Assembly (NCBI GenBank): GCA_000499405.2
Contig: HG738137.1
Span: 6,262,001-6,326,000, forward strand
Source: Onchocerca volvulus
Taxonomy: Eukaryota > Nematoda > Chromadorea > Rhabditida > Onchocercidae
Reading direction: 5' to 3'
Length of the DNA: 64,000 nt
Positions 38,560 to 54,000 of the stretch are shown here, piece by piece. Under the pieces are notes generated by a model. That model saw only the letters and a list, made by a program, of their open reading frames with translations. It did not search any database and was not told the DNA's origin. Position numbers and translations under genes: made by a program. How positions within the stretch are numbered: position 1 is the first letter of the stretch; every line of letters begins with the position of its first letter.

Positions 38560-40213
38560 CTTCAGCCGCTCTGCTACCTGTTAATGAAATAGTCTTGTGA
38601 AATTTTAGCACTTGTTACTATGGATATTGAAGCTTAAAATTATATTAAAGGATGCAAATTTTGTCTCGCTCAAATTTATGATTGTAAAAATGGACGATAA
38701 CTTCTGTTGACCAAGTGTCTTGATGAAAAGTATATTAATTAAAGTTCAGTAAACTTGCAGACAAGTTGAAGTAATTGAATTTTTTCAAAAAGTTGACAAA
38801 AACGGAAGATAAGTCATGATAGAAAAAATGGCTTTTCCATTTAAATTTGACCACTTACTTAGGCATTGTTAATACCAGTCTGCTTATCATTATATCAACT
38901 CTGTAGTATATTCTTTTTTTTTTCGCATTTAATGACTCTCAGCATATTCGAAGATTATTTCGGCGACTTCTGAATTTTTAAGCTCAATTATATCTAAATT
39001 TTTAAAAGTCCTCTACAGCCTTATAGCAATGTTTTCATTATTCTGATTAATCAAACTATCAAAATTTGTATTATATTTATCTCTGAATTACTCTTTTTCA
39101 TTTGGTCATCGAAATCTTCTCAAATTATAATTTGTTCCGTTTCTGCTTACTCATCTCATTTCAATTGTGTGTATGTATATACAAACATTAATAGTAATAG
39201 AATGGTATCAATGGAGCGGCTCTTTATCATTTTTATAGAAGTTTTATCTTTGCTTTTTAATTTTGTAACAATTTATTTCTTTTCATTTATGATCGCATAA
39301 AGTCTTTGCTGATTTGTCTGGTTGCATTTTGTGTTCACAAAAGAAAATGCAAAAAAAAGAAAACAGACGAGAAGTGTTTTTCAGCTTTTCATCATTGATG
39401 TAATGCGTCATATTTCGCATAACTGCACTTACTAAGTGTGAATGTACAACAGATGACTTTGTCGTATCAACGTCATTCAGATCATGGCCTTTCGGATAGA
39501 CAAATTGATTATTTGCTTAAATTTCATCCATATTATTCCGAACCGCTGTTCACTTGGAGGGTTACTCACATTTTTTACTACCATTAAATGAAATATCGAA
39601 AGATACTCAGAGTCTCTTCCAAGACCATCCAATAGTCTTTTAGTGAAATAAAAATGATAAGCATGATCGTCCTGAAATTGCTTATGTAGAAATTAAATAC
39701 AATCACTGTGTTATGTAAGCAAGCAAAGATGTGCCGATGACAAACATCCAAAAGTGCCATTTCTTTGATTTTTATCTTCTTTACTACTCCTTTATTGGGA
39801 GCATTCTTTATCGTCATCGCTAATAAATTTCAAAATTCTTGGTGATTTCATCTTGCATGTCGAATCATTTTGGAAGAACAATTCTATTTATAACTTTGTT
39901 CCTTTTCAATCATTATAACAATATAGTAACGTAACTGTATTCGATACAATGGCATCAGCATCTATAACTCAACAAAATTAGTTAACAACTTTATGCCCAT
40001 TATTCTCTTCACTCAAAATCTATAAAGAACAATGGTGAAAAATTTAATTCTGCTATTATCTTATCTCTTCAGTTTGTTTCTCTCCCAAGATTTGTAAACT
40101 CCTAATTGATGTAAACAACAGCGAACGAATTGCTTCTATTGATGTTAACTACTTAAATGTTGAGAAGATTTATTTCGAATTGATGTTTGAAACTATAAAT
40201 GCCACAGTGCTCT
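38560..40213. other. Intergenic region, no gene seen
   Basis: AT-rich sequence 3' of the MARVEL gene (which is on the other strand). An AATAAA on the minus strand near 40168 is a plausible polyadenylation signal for that gene. Nothing else is supported. Confidence 0.5.
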
Positions 40214-42705
40214 TCACTTATTGATGACAACTTCTCTTTCCTGATTCTTTGGTACCGTAGTATCATCATCAGTTAAGTACTCCAATGCTGCTCCATCAGT
40301 TTCTTGATTTTTCGGTACCATAGTGTCACCATCAGTTAAGTATTCCAGTGCTGCTCCATCAGTTTCTTGATTTTTTGGTACCGCAATGTCATTATCAGGT
40401 AAGTACTCCAATGCAGCTCCATCAGTTTCTTGATTTTTTGGTACCGCAATGTCATTATCAGGTAAGTACTCCAATGCAGCTCCATCGGTTTCTTGATTCT
40501 TTGATACCATAGTGTCACCATCAGTTAAATACTCCAATGCTGCTCCACCGGTTTCTTGATTCTTTGGTACCATAGTGTCACCATCAGTTAAGTATTCCAG
40601 TGCTGCTCCATCAGTTTCTTGATTCTTTGGTACCGCAATGTCACTATCAGGCAAGTACTGGAATGCTGCTCCACCGGTTTCCTGATTCTTTGATACCGTA
40701 GTTTTACTATCAGGTAAGTACTCAAATGCTGCTCTATCGGTTTCTTGATTCTTTGATACCGTAGTCTCACTATCAGGTAAGTACTCGAATGCTGCTCCAC
40801 CAATGGCCACCTCGTCATGTCTCCAGGCCAGAAATTTCAAATAGCTGTCAAGGCCGTAAGCACATAGTGCTCCAAATGAAAAGAACTGAAAATTTGCCAC
40901 GCAATATTAATCAGGAAATGAAATTTTCACTTGTAACACGAAAGAAATATTTAATTAGCAGGGACTAATTAATAAAATTTTCTTCTTTCCATTAGTGTTG
41001 AAAGCATTCTGCTGTGAACATGGAAAGCGAAAATTTCATTTACCGTAGCTTCAAGATTCAGTCCTTTCTTCAAATAGGGCTGAACTTGAATTAAAATTTC
41101 GAATATATGTAAATAAACGCCTCTTCTTGTGCATGATTGCAGAACGAGCAGTCCATCGTTCAAAACGTAGCTTGCAAAATCATTCACGCTAATTCATTTA
41201 GATTATGTTATCAATAGCCTGAACACGTAAAATGACATTTAAACCTATATTATGTAAACTTATATACCGCAGCCGCACCGTAACCAGTTATACCGCGAAA
41301 TTGTGCCGCAATTAATGACAGCACACAGCCACATATGAAGAAGAACACAGCCCAAGCAAAACAAAATATCATTTCCTGGAAGAAGAATCTATTAATAACA
41401 TTTAACAGAAGAAGCTATTAATAATATTAATGGATATACTCATCACTTCCGTTCGATCATCTTCGACTTGTTTTTGAGAAAGCTCTTCGTCAATAATAGT
41501 TATGTCAAGCAAATCAACAGAAATGGAGCCAACACTAAAGAAAATTTAGAAAAAAGATTTTTTTTTGCATGTATGTAATGATAAATTGCTGAAGTACAAT
41601 TTGGAAGAACAAAATAATCCATAATAGAAGAGAAATATTCACTCAAATTTCTATCTTGCTACAAAAACCAAGAATTCAATGGAAGGAATCAAAAATAACT
41701 ACAGAAATTAACTGTAAAAGAAAGAAAACAAAATACTCACAGCAACGATCCAAGGTATTTGAGGAAGGAGATCCACAATATGAAATAAGTAAAAGATTAG
41801 AAGAATTAGTGATAACAGCATGCCAGATATGCAAATGAAGATTATCCGTCCGGCATCGCGGTAGATAGCAGGACCTCCAAACAGCAGACAAATGAAAGAA
41901 ATGAAGTCTAAAGTCTGAAAAGGATGTATAATATGTTTTTTTGACTGTTGGATAATAGAAGCTGGAAATGAATTTTTCCCAAAATTTTTAAAGATTTCTA
42001 ATCACTTGATACTGTGACAATACCGATACTTGCCAATGTTTGCAATGAAGGAGGGCACTGTTTACTTTCTGGCCAAATTCGTTCTATTCTGTCATAGTCT
42101 GTTTTGTCTAATTATGAAAAAACAAAAAGAGAAATCGAAAGAAGTGAAGAGATATGATGGATAAAATTGTGCGTTGAAATTAGTGCACCTTGTTCGATTT
42201 TCTTTTTGAAATACATTTAACGTAACATCTCGTTATATGTTATATGTCTAGTGGTACAGACTTATTCATGTAAAAACATTTGTCTTTCACAGAAAACTTC
42301 TTTGATTTAAAAAGATCGAGAAACTGGAAATATGCGAAAATGCAAGATATGCTATAGCATACTGAATAATGCAAAATCTTAGAACTTATGAATAGATGAA
42401 GACAGGAAAAATCATCTAAGTGGCATGATATAATGCAAGATTAAGATGGTACACCTTAAAATATAGAAAGACCTTATTTCATAGAATGGAAACGAAAATA
42501 AATCGTTTAAGAATTTCATATTAAAATTTTCTGGGATAACAGCACTTACAATGCAGATACATTTCAGCATTCCAGATATTGTTTTCAGGTAATCCAAATC
42601 GAATACAGGTTTCACGATTTTCTTCTGATAATTAGCTTGTGGTTGCTGCTCATCAGAAACGTCTGTAATGGTTTGCATAATGCACTGTTCCTCATCATCC
42701 ATCAT
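40214..42705 (-). CDS. MARVEL-domain four-pass membrane protein with repeat tail
   Basis: Exons in transcription order: 42705-42550, 41914-41741, 41375-41268, 40885-40214; all phase 0, 369 residues. Residues 1-40 are polar and cytoplasmic. Four membrane segments follow: about 40-63 (MLKCICI joined to TLDFISF), 75-100 (RIIFICISGMLL), 112-134 (MIFCFAWAVFFFICG) and 147-165 (FFSFGALCAYGL). IPWIVA before segment 3 and GYGAAA before segment 4 are MARVEL-like. MARVEL proteins act in membrane apposition and vesicle traffic; the specific role here is unknown. The last exon adds nine 21-residue repeats (177-362) and a short basic end. An acceptor-like TTTTCAG lies 39 nt before the first ATG, ending at 42745. 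A further exon-like block at 41447-41534 may be a cassette. Family call rests on topology and motifs and is moderately sure. Confidence 0.75.
40238..40795 (-). repeat. Coding minisatellite: nine 63-bp units
   Basis: Eight full and one partial copy of a 63-bp unit encode a 21-residue repeat of the form AALEYLPDNDIAVPKNQETDG. Units vary at a few positions (LP/LT, DND/DGD/DSE, VP/VS), in at least two subtypes. Two neighbouring units are almost identical at DNA level, indicating recent unequal exchange. All units keep the frame. Confidence 0.95.
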
Positions 42706-42744
42706 TGATTTCTATTGTTTGAGCCAAGAATTTTTTAAAATAAT

Positions 42745-43946
42745 CTGAAAACTTCATGTTGTTATGCAAATAATAGAATTTCATCGATTTGAAAGAAGTC
42801 TACAACGATTTTTGATCTCTCAATTGTACGCCAGGTAACTAACCGGTTTTTCGTTTTTCGTTCGCTGTCTTTTTTTTTTTTCAATGAAGTTAATTTCGTA
42901 GTGACTTTTTTTTTTGCTTAAATTAGGACACAAAACAATACTTATTGTACCTTAAATTATTTGTAAATGGCTAGAGAGAGAAGTAAATATTCAGCAAAAG
43001 GAATGGAAAATAATGGAAAGAAGTATGAGTTTTCGAAAATGCCAAAATTTTGAAGTTTTGAAGTCCTCAATTGTTTGTTTTACCAAGCAATTTAATAAGT
43101 AATGTACGACTGCTATTGCTAGTGAAAGAGGCTGGATTATGATAGTGTTATTGGAAGTAAACTAAGCCTGAAGTGATATGGATTGAAAGTCAGCTGTTCC
43201 CCATGGGAAGTTTGGCTGGACTTAGAGAAAAAGATTGAAACAAATTACTTCGAATTTAAGCGGTAGTTTTTTTTTTTCTGTAACTGATTGCTTTTTAAAA
43301 AATGTTGATTAATTTGTAGCTGTCATGCACCATAGTTTTATTGACAATATTTTTTACATGGTTTCTTTAGAAGTGATTGATTGATTGATTTTTGGACTGA
43401 AAATTTTTCGCTGAAAAGACTTATTGTTCATTTAATGCATTCTGTAAATATCGAAAGTAAAAAATGTTTTGTTTCTCAGTTCCGTTCCAGTCCTTTTTTG
43501 AGATAAGACAAACATCAAAAAAGAAATTTCGAGATATGCAAATTTATGTGAATCAACTTCTGAACATCATATCATCTTATTAAGAGCGGATAATCTGAGC
43601 CATCGATAACTTGACAAGATAATGTATTAAACAAGATGATTTGATTTTTGATATCATGGCTGAACAAATATGTTTAATAGCTTGTGCTTTTCTTCGAGAT
43701 TTTTAAACAATCCGTTCTCGATCTTACTGAAATGTGTCATCATTAATAATTGCTTTTGCTGGTTTTGTCATTTTGAAAAAATGAATCATGCATCATCGTT
43801 TTCAGAGCATTATTGTCAAAACAGTGGTATTATGAATTTTTCACCATAACGCGGTTCCTCATCATATATTTTGCTGTGGACTAGTCATTAAAATAATTTC
43901 AGAGACGTTTTCACAAGACATATAATTACTTTTCGATTGATTTCTC
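42745..43946. other. Divergent intergenic region
   Basis: Separates the MARVEL gene (leftwards) from the acid phosphatase (rightwards), so it likely holds both promoters. No coding exon, hairpin or specific site is recognised. Confidence 0.5.
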
Positions 43947-44006
43947 AATTTCAGCACTTGGTTGTCTATTAGCGGTAGTTACTGCTCTCTACATACTCTC
44001 TCTCCG
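43947..44006 (+). promoter_or_regulatory. Candidate trans-splice acceptor and leader of the acid phosphatase
   Basis: CAATTTCAG ends at 43954, followed by a 52-nt leader before the ATG at 44007. The frame upstream of that ATG is open but lacks another ATG, so 44007 is the start. Confidence 0.45.
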
Positions 44007-46953
44007 ATGTTAGTACCTGTCCTACACTTATTTTTAGTAGGAATAATCGCTAGTGCGGATGAGTCGACGACCCCAATCGCGGAACTTCCACAAAAGCTAA
44101 CCATTTCATCGCAAAGTGAATACCAAATCAGTTTGGGAACAGAATCGAGTCCTGAAAATGGTTAATTTTATGTTACATTTCAAATTTCACTAAATAAAAT
44201 TGACACAGTGAAAAATGAAAGACTACCCCATTAATTAACTATAATACAACTAGACTGCTGTTGTAAGAATATAGAACAAGATTAAGAAATAGTAAATAAA
44301 TAACCGAGCACAAAAATTTTACCTAAACTAGTTGTTAATTGAAATGTAGGTATTCATTGTACCTCGAATAAGATGATATACTATATTGCAGACAACTTTT
44401 TTTTTAAAACAATTTTTAACGATTCTAAAAATTCGATAATGATTTCTAGAATGTAATCTTGGAAGTTATGCATGTCGAATGATCTGTGTAAACAACGGTA
44501 TATGTTACAAAAATGATTCAAATAATCTTCAGTTTTTCCTTATTGGAGACACTGGAGGTAAGCATTACTTCGAATTTTATTTCCAAATATTGATTAGCTA
44601 AAAATAAAACAAAACTCTCTCTCTCTCTCTCTTCCTCTACGTTTTCCTTCAGTCTTATAATGATCATATTTTGGTCCTTTATGATCTAATCTAAAACGAG
44701 TTCATTAAAAGTTAAAAAGTTAGACTTAACTTGTCAACATTAAGACCTATAAACGTATTTGCTTTATAAATATTTCATAGTCAATCTCCTACCAGTCAAT
44801 CATTCAGTTGAGTAATGTTTAAATATTAAGATTTCAGGTTTGCCAATATATCCATATACCACATATGCACAAAAGTTAGTTGCAAAGTCACTAGCCAATA
44901 TTGGTGACAAAAAAAATATTGAATTTACTATTTCGGTTGGTGACAATATTTATTTCACGGGAGTCAAAGATGAATTCGATGGACGATTCCAGGTGACGGT
45001 TTTGAAAAATTTATAGAAAATTCGTATCCAGTTGAATGAAAAACAGCTAGTAAATAAACGAATGGCCGAACAAATAATAATATTATTAAAATATCAAATG
45101 TAAAAATTGTTGATAGTTTGAAACTTCGGTTTTTGATTCTGTACATAAATTAATCACAAATTTTGCAACTTTCAGGAAACATTCGAAAATGTTTACAAAG
45201 GCAAAGCATTAGAGAAACCATGGTACTTGATTGCCGGCAATCATGATCATTTCGGGAATATTTCGGGACAAATTGCCTACACAAATCGAAGTCAGCGATG
45301 GTGCGTTTTTTTGCGTTTCGTTAATCAAACAGACTGAAAAAGTGGTATAAGTCATGCATTCCTTACAAAAGATTAACAGTCCATTGGAAAAGATAGTTTA
45401 CAGATAATCTTCATAGCAGCATCTTGTTAGTTTAATTGTCACAGATTTTGATATGTTTGGTGAATTCTAATCCAAATTTTTAACGATGTGTATTTTCGCA
45501 ATAGACCGATTTGTAATAATCCGATTTTCCAGGACATATCCAGCTAGCTATTACAAAGTTTCTTACGCATTCGGGAAGAGTGCTACACTGGTTGAATTTC
45601 TGATGATTGATACCATTCTGCTTTGTGGTAACACGCGAGACATTACAGAAGCTGGCTTTATTGATATGATTTTTGCGACTGTTCAGAAAAATCCAAATAT
45701 GCCGAAAGATCCAGTAGCGGCAAAAACGCAACTGGACTGGATCGAACAGCAGCTGAGTAGTTCGAGGTTTTGCTTTGAAAGTGATATTCTTAATTTTTTA
45801 ATCCAAACATTTTGTCAAAGGCTGAAAATAGTAGGGAACAGCACTGTAGCGGTGCTATGGAGCATTAGCAAATGTAGACCATGCACATTCCAATATAAAA
45901 TCCAAAATCTTCTTGAATGAACTTTACAATTTTCTAGTTTATTTTACAAATTTTTTTTTTAACCCAAGAATTTTCAAAATCAGAGCTGATTATTTATTTG
46001 TTGTTGGCCATTATCCACTTTATTCGATTTCTGAGCATGGCTCAATGAATTGCTTGATTGAAAAAGTGAAACCACTTCTGGAAAAATATCATGCTACAGC
46101 GTACGTTGCTGGACATGATCATACGCTCCAGGCAAGATTTAGAACATTTTTTATTCTATTGATTTAAGAAAAATAAAAATGCTAAACACTTGAAAGCCCA
46201 TCAACTAATGATCGTTATATAAGTTATATCTCAAATAGGTTGTAAAATTTCATGAGGAGTGAAATCCTTCCTTTCAAAGATTCTGTCTATTTATCTGATC
46301 TTTGCTAGAGAAAGAATCCGAATGGACAAAAAACTTGGAATTAAGTCTACAAGGAATGATAAATCAACTCATTTAAATCATTTAAAATTGGAATAGTGAT
46401 GATCCATAAAAAATAATATTTGCAGCACATTGTCACGGAGCATTCGTTAGGCTCAGATGATGTAGAAAAAATTCAGCTTCATTATATTGTTAGTGGAGCT
46501 GGCTCCCGATCCGACCATTCAGTCAAACATATGGATACAATACCGGAAGGATCATTACGTTTCAAGTAATCAGTTCGTCGTTTCAATCACTCAAAATTAA
46601 TTAATTCGTCAATTTTTCTTAATCTTCAAAACTTAATTGCAGCTATACCAGTCAATAAAAAATCTGCTGGTGAAAAGATGATAAAATAGGCCGGCAACTC
46701 AAAATAATTTACGTAATTTATGCTTTTGAATATTTGGAAAATTTCTGCATAAGTAAACCTGTGGTCATATTGCAGCTATCCAACAGGTTTTAATCCAGTC
46801 TCACAACTTGGTTTATCAACTGGTGGCTTTATTTGTGCAGACATGGATAGAGAGAAAGCTATATTTACATTTTACAATGGCAAAGGCAAGCAAAAATATT
46901 CTTGTATCATTACACCTCGAAAGAAGTTCGGCAGTAAGCGAAGAAAGAAATGA
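44007..46953 (+). CDS. Purple (tartrate-resistant type) acid phosphatase, secreted
   Basis: Binuclear-metal phosphomonoesterase of the ACP5 family. Exons: 44007-44160, 44450-44557, 44838-44992, 45176-45300, 45533-45766, 45984-46131, 46426-46565, 46776-46953; phases agree, 413 residues. The signal peptide is 1-17 ([17 protein letters not shown]). All five metal-binding motifs are present: GDTG (Asp85), GDNIY (Asp123, Tyr126), GNHD (Asn161, His162), VGHYP (His268) and GHDH (His303, His305). The C-terminus matches the family through [10 protein letters not shown] and ends in a basic Lys/Arg-rich tail. Compared with mammalian ACP5 (about 325 residues), there is an N-terminal extension of about 60 residues holding four cysteines (53, 60, 64, 70). 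Intron 6 uses a GC donor (CTCCAG/GCAAGA). It is probably secreted or lysosomal; the substrate cannot be read from sequence. Confidence 0.92.
44615..44632 (+). repeat. Short CT microsatellite
   Basis: About eight CT units in intron 2 of the acid phosphatase. Confidence 0.9.
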
Positions 46954-47818
46954 TACATAACAAACTTAATTAATACTTTTGTTTCAAAAAATTTTCATTT
47001 CTAAATGAATTTTCAGTTTTCATATCGTCTACTGATTTATATTGTCTGTATATCTCCCACATCATGACATCTTCCATTCACCTAACCTCATGTCGCCAAA
47101 TTCTACTACTTCTAGCTTCCTGAAGAGTAATGTGGTCTTATTTCAAATAACTGAAAATTGACCCGGCACAAACATATCACATCACTAATTTTTTTTTTAA
47201 TTCATCATTTTTCATTTCACTCTAGGAAAATGCTAGCAATGTTTAATGATAATGTTTACTTCCGCTTTCATTACATAGTCAGTCAAAATTGTTTAACATC
47301 CAGGTGAATCGATTCATTTCAAGCTCTTTATTAATTATTGCTTGCTCTTACTTCTTCCCTCTTTTTTGTCTTTAAAATGGATCTACGAATGCTACCTATA
47401 AAATGTATTACTTCCTGGAACAACAACAAATAATAGTCAAAATGAAAATTTGTTCAAATTTACTTAAATTTACTAATCACAAAAGTATGTAGTGCAACAA
47501 GACTCGTTTTGTGGTATTTTCAAAGTAGATCAAATGTGACAGTAAAAAGTTTAAATTCATTTACTGCTGTTATTCTTTTGGATTGCATCCCACATCCAAA
47601 TGTTTATATCGTTGCTTGGTTCAGATTCTCGGAACTACACAACTGGGGAGGACTTTTTTCTGGCAAGCTCACTCCCTCATTAACCCAACTACTTTAAAAA
47701 TGCCACCACCAGAACGATAGCAGATCTTCTTATATCTCTCACGCGATGGTTCATTTTAACGGGCTGCGAATTTGTCTGCATTGAAAATAGAAGTGATTGA
47801 AGGAATTGTTTCGATGAT
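46954..47818. other. Spacer between acid phosphatase and PHAF1 homologue
   Basis: The 887-bp interval from the phosphatase stop codon to the PHAF1 ATG holds the phosphatase 3' UTR and probably the next promoter. One 62-codon ORF at 47509-47697 has no domain and no splice support. The gap is too long for a typical nematode operon. Confidence 0.5.
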
Positions 47819-47839
47819 AATTTCAGTGAAGTCAGAGGG
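47819..47839 (+). promoter_or_regulatory. Candidate trans-splice acceptor of the PHAF1 homologue
   Basis: ATTTCAG ends at 47826, 13 nt before the ATG. The short leader fits SL splicing. Confidence 0.45.
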
Positions 47840-51070
<3,231 letters not shown>

Positions 51071-54000
51071 AGATATTTTGGATTTCTCTAAAAAAATTTC
51101 TGATTCGCTTACGATTTAGTTATGCCTTTTTGCTTTCGTGTAGAGAATAGATTTTTTTTCTCATATTTGCTTCCTGTTTGGTTCATTTCATTTAGTGATA
51201 ACTGTTTCATTTTCTTTTCACTATAAGAAATTTTGTATCGGAATTGGAATGTATTAATATTCTTGGTCTGCAACAATTATAACTTCCGTTTGTGAATATC
51301 TTTTAGATTACAATTTGATTTGTGTGACTTTGATTATAAGATATATCGCAACAGTGGCCAATAATCACGTATAAAAATAAATTTTTTCAGATTATTTTAT
51401 TTATCTGTGTGCAGTATGATTGAAGTTATTAATTTTAAATTAACCGACATATCAATTACTAATTGTTTCATTATTAATCAAATATCATATATTATTTTAA
51501 AAGAGTTATTTTATGATAGGATCTTTCGACTAGTTCATGTTGCTACTAATAATGCAATTTCTCTCGGGATACTTTAAAATATTTTAGAAAAAAAATATAG
51601 CCATAGCTTTGTGGGAATGTTTCACACGAGAAAAAATTATTAAAAAAGCAAAAAAAATAAGGAAAGATTCAATTATATGGTAAAGGAATGACGTATGTAC
51701 TTCTGATTGCGCATACTGTTTTTGGAGTTTAAAAGAGTTTTAAAATTAAGGGAAGGATAATTTCGAGAAAATTGTCAAGAAAACGGGAATATTTTTTGAA
51801 ATACGGATAGAACGAAACAATCAAAAATCTTATAGAAATATCTTGGTGTAAGCAAGCTTTTGATCTTTACGCTATAATTAACATTTTAAATTGTATTGTG
51901 CTATGGTAATATGGAGCAAACAATTTCCTTTGCGTTATGTTAACATGTTCTAAATTATTTCTCTTTGCGCTAGAAACTAATATGTTGTAAATCTTATTAA
52001 GATTCACATGTAATAGACAACTTTGCTATAAAAAGTTTTTTTATCTGAAGGATTCATTCATTCAATCCTTTGCTCTAATCGATCAGAGCATTCAATCCTT
52101 TGTTCTGATCGGTATTCGGTGAGCAGCGCTTTCCAAACTTCATCAATTCTCAATACCAATGACCCGCAGATAACTTCTCTAATGTCAGATGGAAATCCAA
52201 ATTATTGATTTTATTATCGATATTAATAAATTCACTGAATAGCATCTCATTGATAAAATCTGCTATATGTTTCTCGAGGGTTTGGGTGAAAAATATAGGT
52301 TCGAGAGTCATGTACTATAAAATTTGCCATTATAGCTGAAGTTTTTACATCACTTATACACTTTTCACGTTCCTTTGATACACAAACAAAAAGGTAGCCA
52401 ATTGGCTCAGGCCTAAAGAAGAAACGTAGTTGCTGCTCTCATAACAAAGATTTCATTACACAATAAATTCATCTATACCAAGTTCCAATCCAAAAAAAAA
52501 CCGTTCATAAATTACTTCCGCTAAGAAACTCTAGAATGAGAGAAATTTATTGGTTTTATAAAAAAAAAAAAAAAATTATTAGATTATTAAAAACTGATTC
52601 TAATTGTTTTGGATTAATCAAGTTCATATCTTATAACAAAGTCAGTCATTGAATATTAAGCTGTTAATCTTAACGGAGAATTTGAAGGATGAAGTGTTTG
52701 TATCGTACTGTTACTCAGAATAACATTAGCACTAAATATGTTAACGGTTTGCATAATGATTTTGTTGTGACAGTTTCAGGGAATGATGATTTTTAATTCC
52801 AAGACGATTCTTTAAATAATACATTGCAATTTGAAAGTTCATTTTTGCTGCTGGAATACAGATAAAATTGTTGGATAATCAATATAAAAAGTGAATAAAT
52901 CTATAATTGTAATGGTTTTGAACAAAATAGGAAAATTAATGTGTTGTATTTAAAAATTAAATAAGAAATACTAGAAAGCCATATAATGGAAAGTTTAAAA
53001 GTTTTTGTATTGAATGTTATTGCAGGTAGCTTTAGTATTTTAAGTTTTTTGTCATTAGAGAAGTTTTGAAGTCTGATATTATGATTAAGAATTATATTTA
53101 TTTATTTTGTGTATGTTTGCGTGATTGATCTATGGAAAAAATTGAGACGATTATCAATCAATTTTGAATCATTTACTGATCGTCAAATTATACATACCTG
53201 AATAGTAATGATATGATAGCTTGAAGGCATAAATCAAAGAAACGAGTTTTTTTTTGATAAATGAAGAATACTGTTTTCCCACTTCACAGTCACAATCAAT
53301 ATGTCAAATGGGTTGGTTTATTGCTGGGAACGATGAAGTTGAAAATGTTATTTCACTGTTGTTTCTCTTGGCTCTGTGTTTCTGTTATTTGTCCATTGAA
53401 GAAGAACATTTAATTTCGTAAGATCTGTTATTTCCAATGACCTCTATCAGAGATACGCAACATTTAAGGTCACTCTCTCCCGGCAAAGTCTTCATTTATA
53501 TCGCTTTGTTTAGTTTTCCTTGTTTATCAGTACATATCAGTATAAAAAGCTCCCATCGCTGCATTAATTGATTTCTCATTTTTTTTTATTCATATTTCGC
53601 CATATTTTTGTATTTTAATCATATGTTATATTTTTGTTAAGAGTTAACTGTTCTAATGATCTCCATATCGATCGACTCCCTACCTCTTATTATCGCTCAT
53701 AACAATCTTCGTCGTTCCTTAACTCTAATTATTGATCTTTGACCTTAACGGATGCAAAACTTTGAAATCATATTGGTTGAATTTAACAACAATCTATTTA
53801 AAATAGCATCATATTCAATGATTTTTACAATATCTCAAGATAACATGGTTTTTTAAATCATGTTAATTCTAACGAAGTTATGGATTCTGGGAAAAAAATT
53901 TGCTTCGTTTCCCTTCTGTCTGATTTTCATATTTTTAGCGAAAATTATTTATAACATAGTTGATTATGCTATGCCAATTCTTCCATTTATGAGGAAGAAA

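Noticed and set aside
40969..41187. Minus-strand ORF between MARVEL exons 4 and 5
   Set aside because: The only usable acceptor gives the wrong phase, the first residue is not an ATG, and including it would split the conserved GYGAAA-FFSFGAL junction.
45486..45920. 144-codon ORF as a separate gene
   Set aside because: It is exon 5 of the acid phosphatase with readthrough into introns on both sides.
52295..52325. GGTTCGAGAGTC resembling a tRNA B box
   Set aside because: No matching A box or cloverleaf arms at the proper distance could be found.
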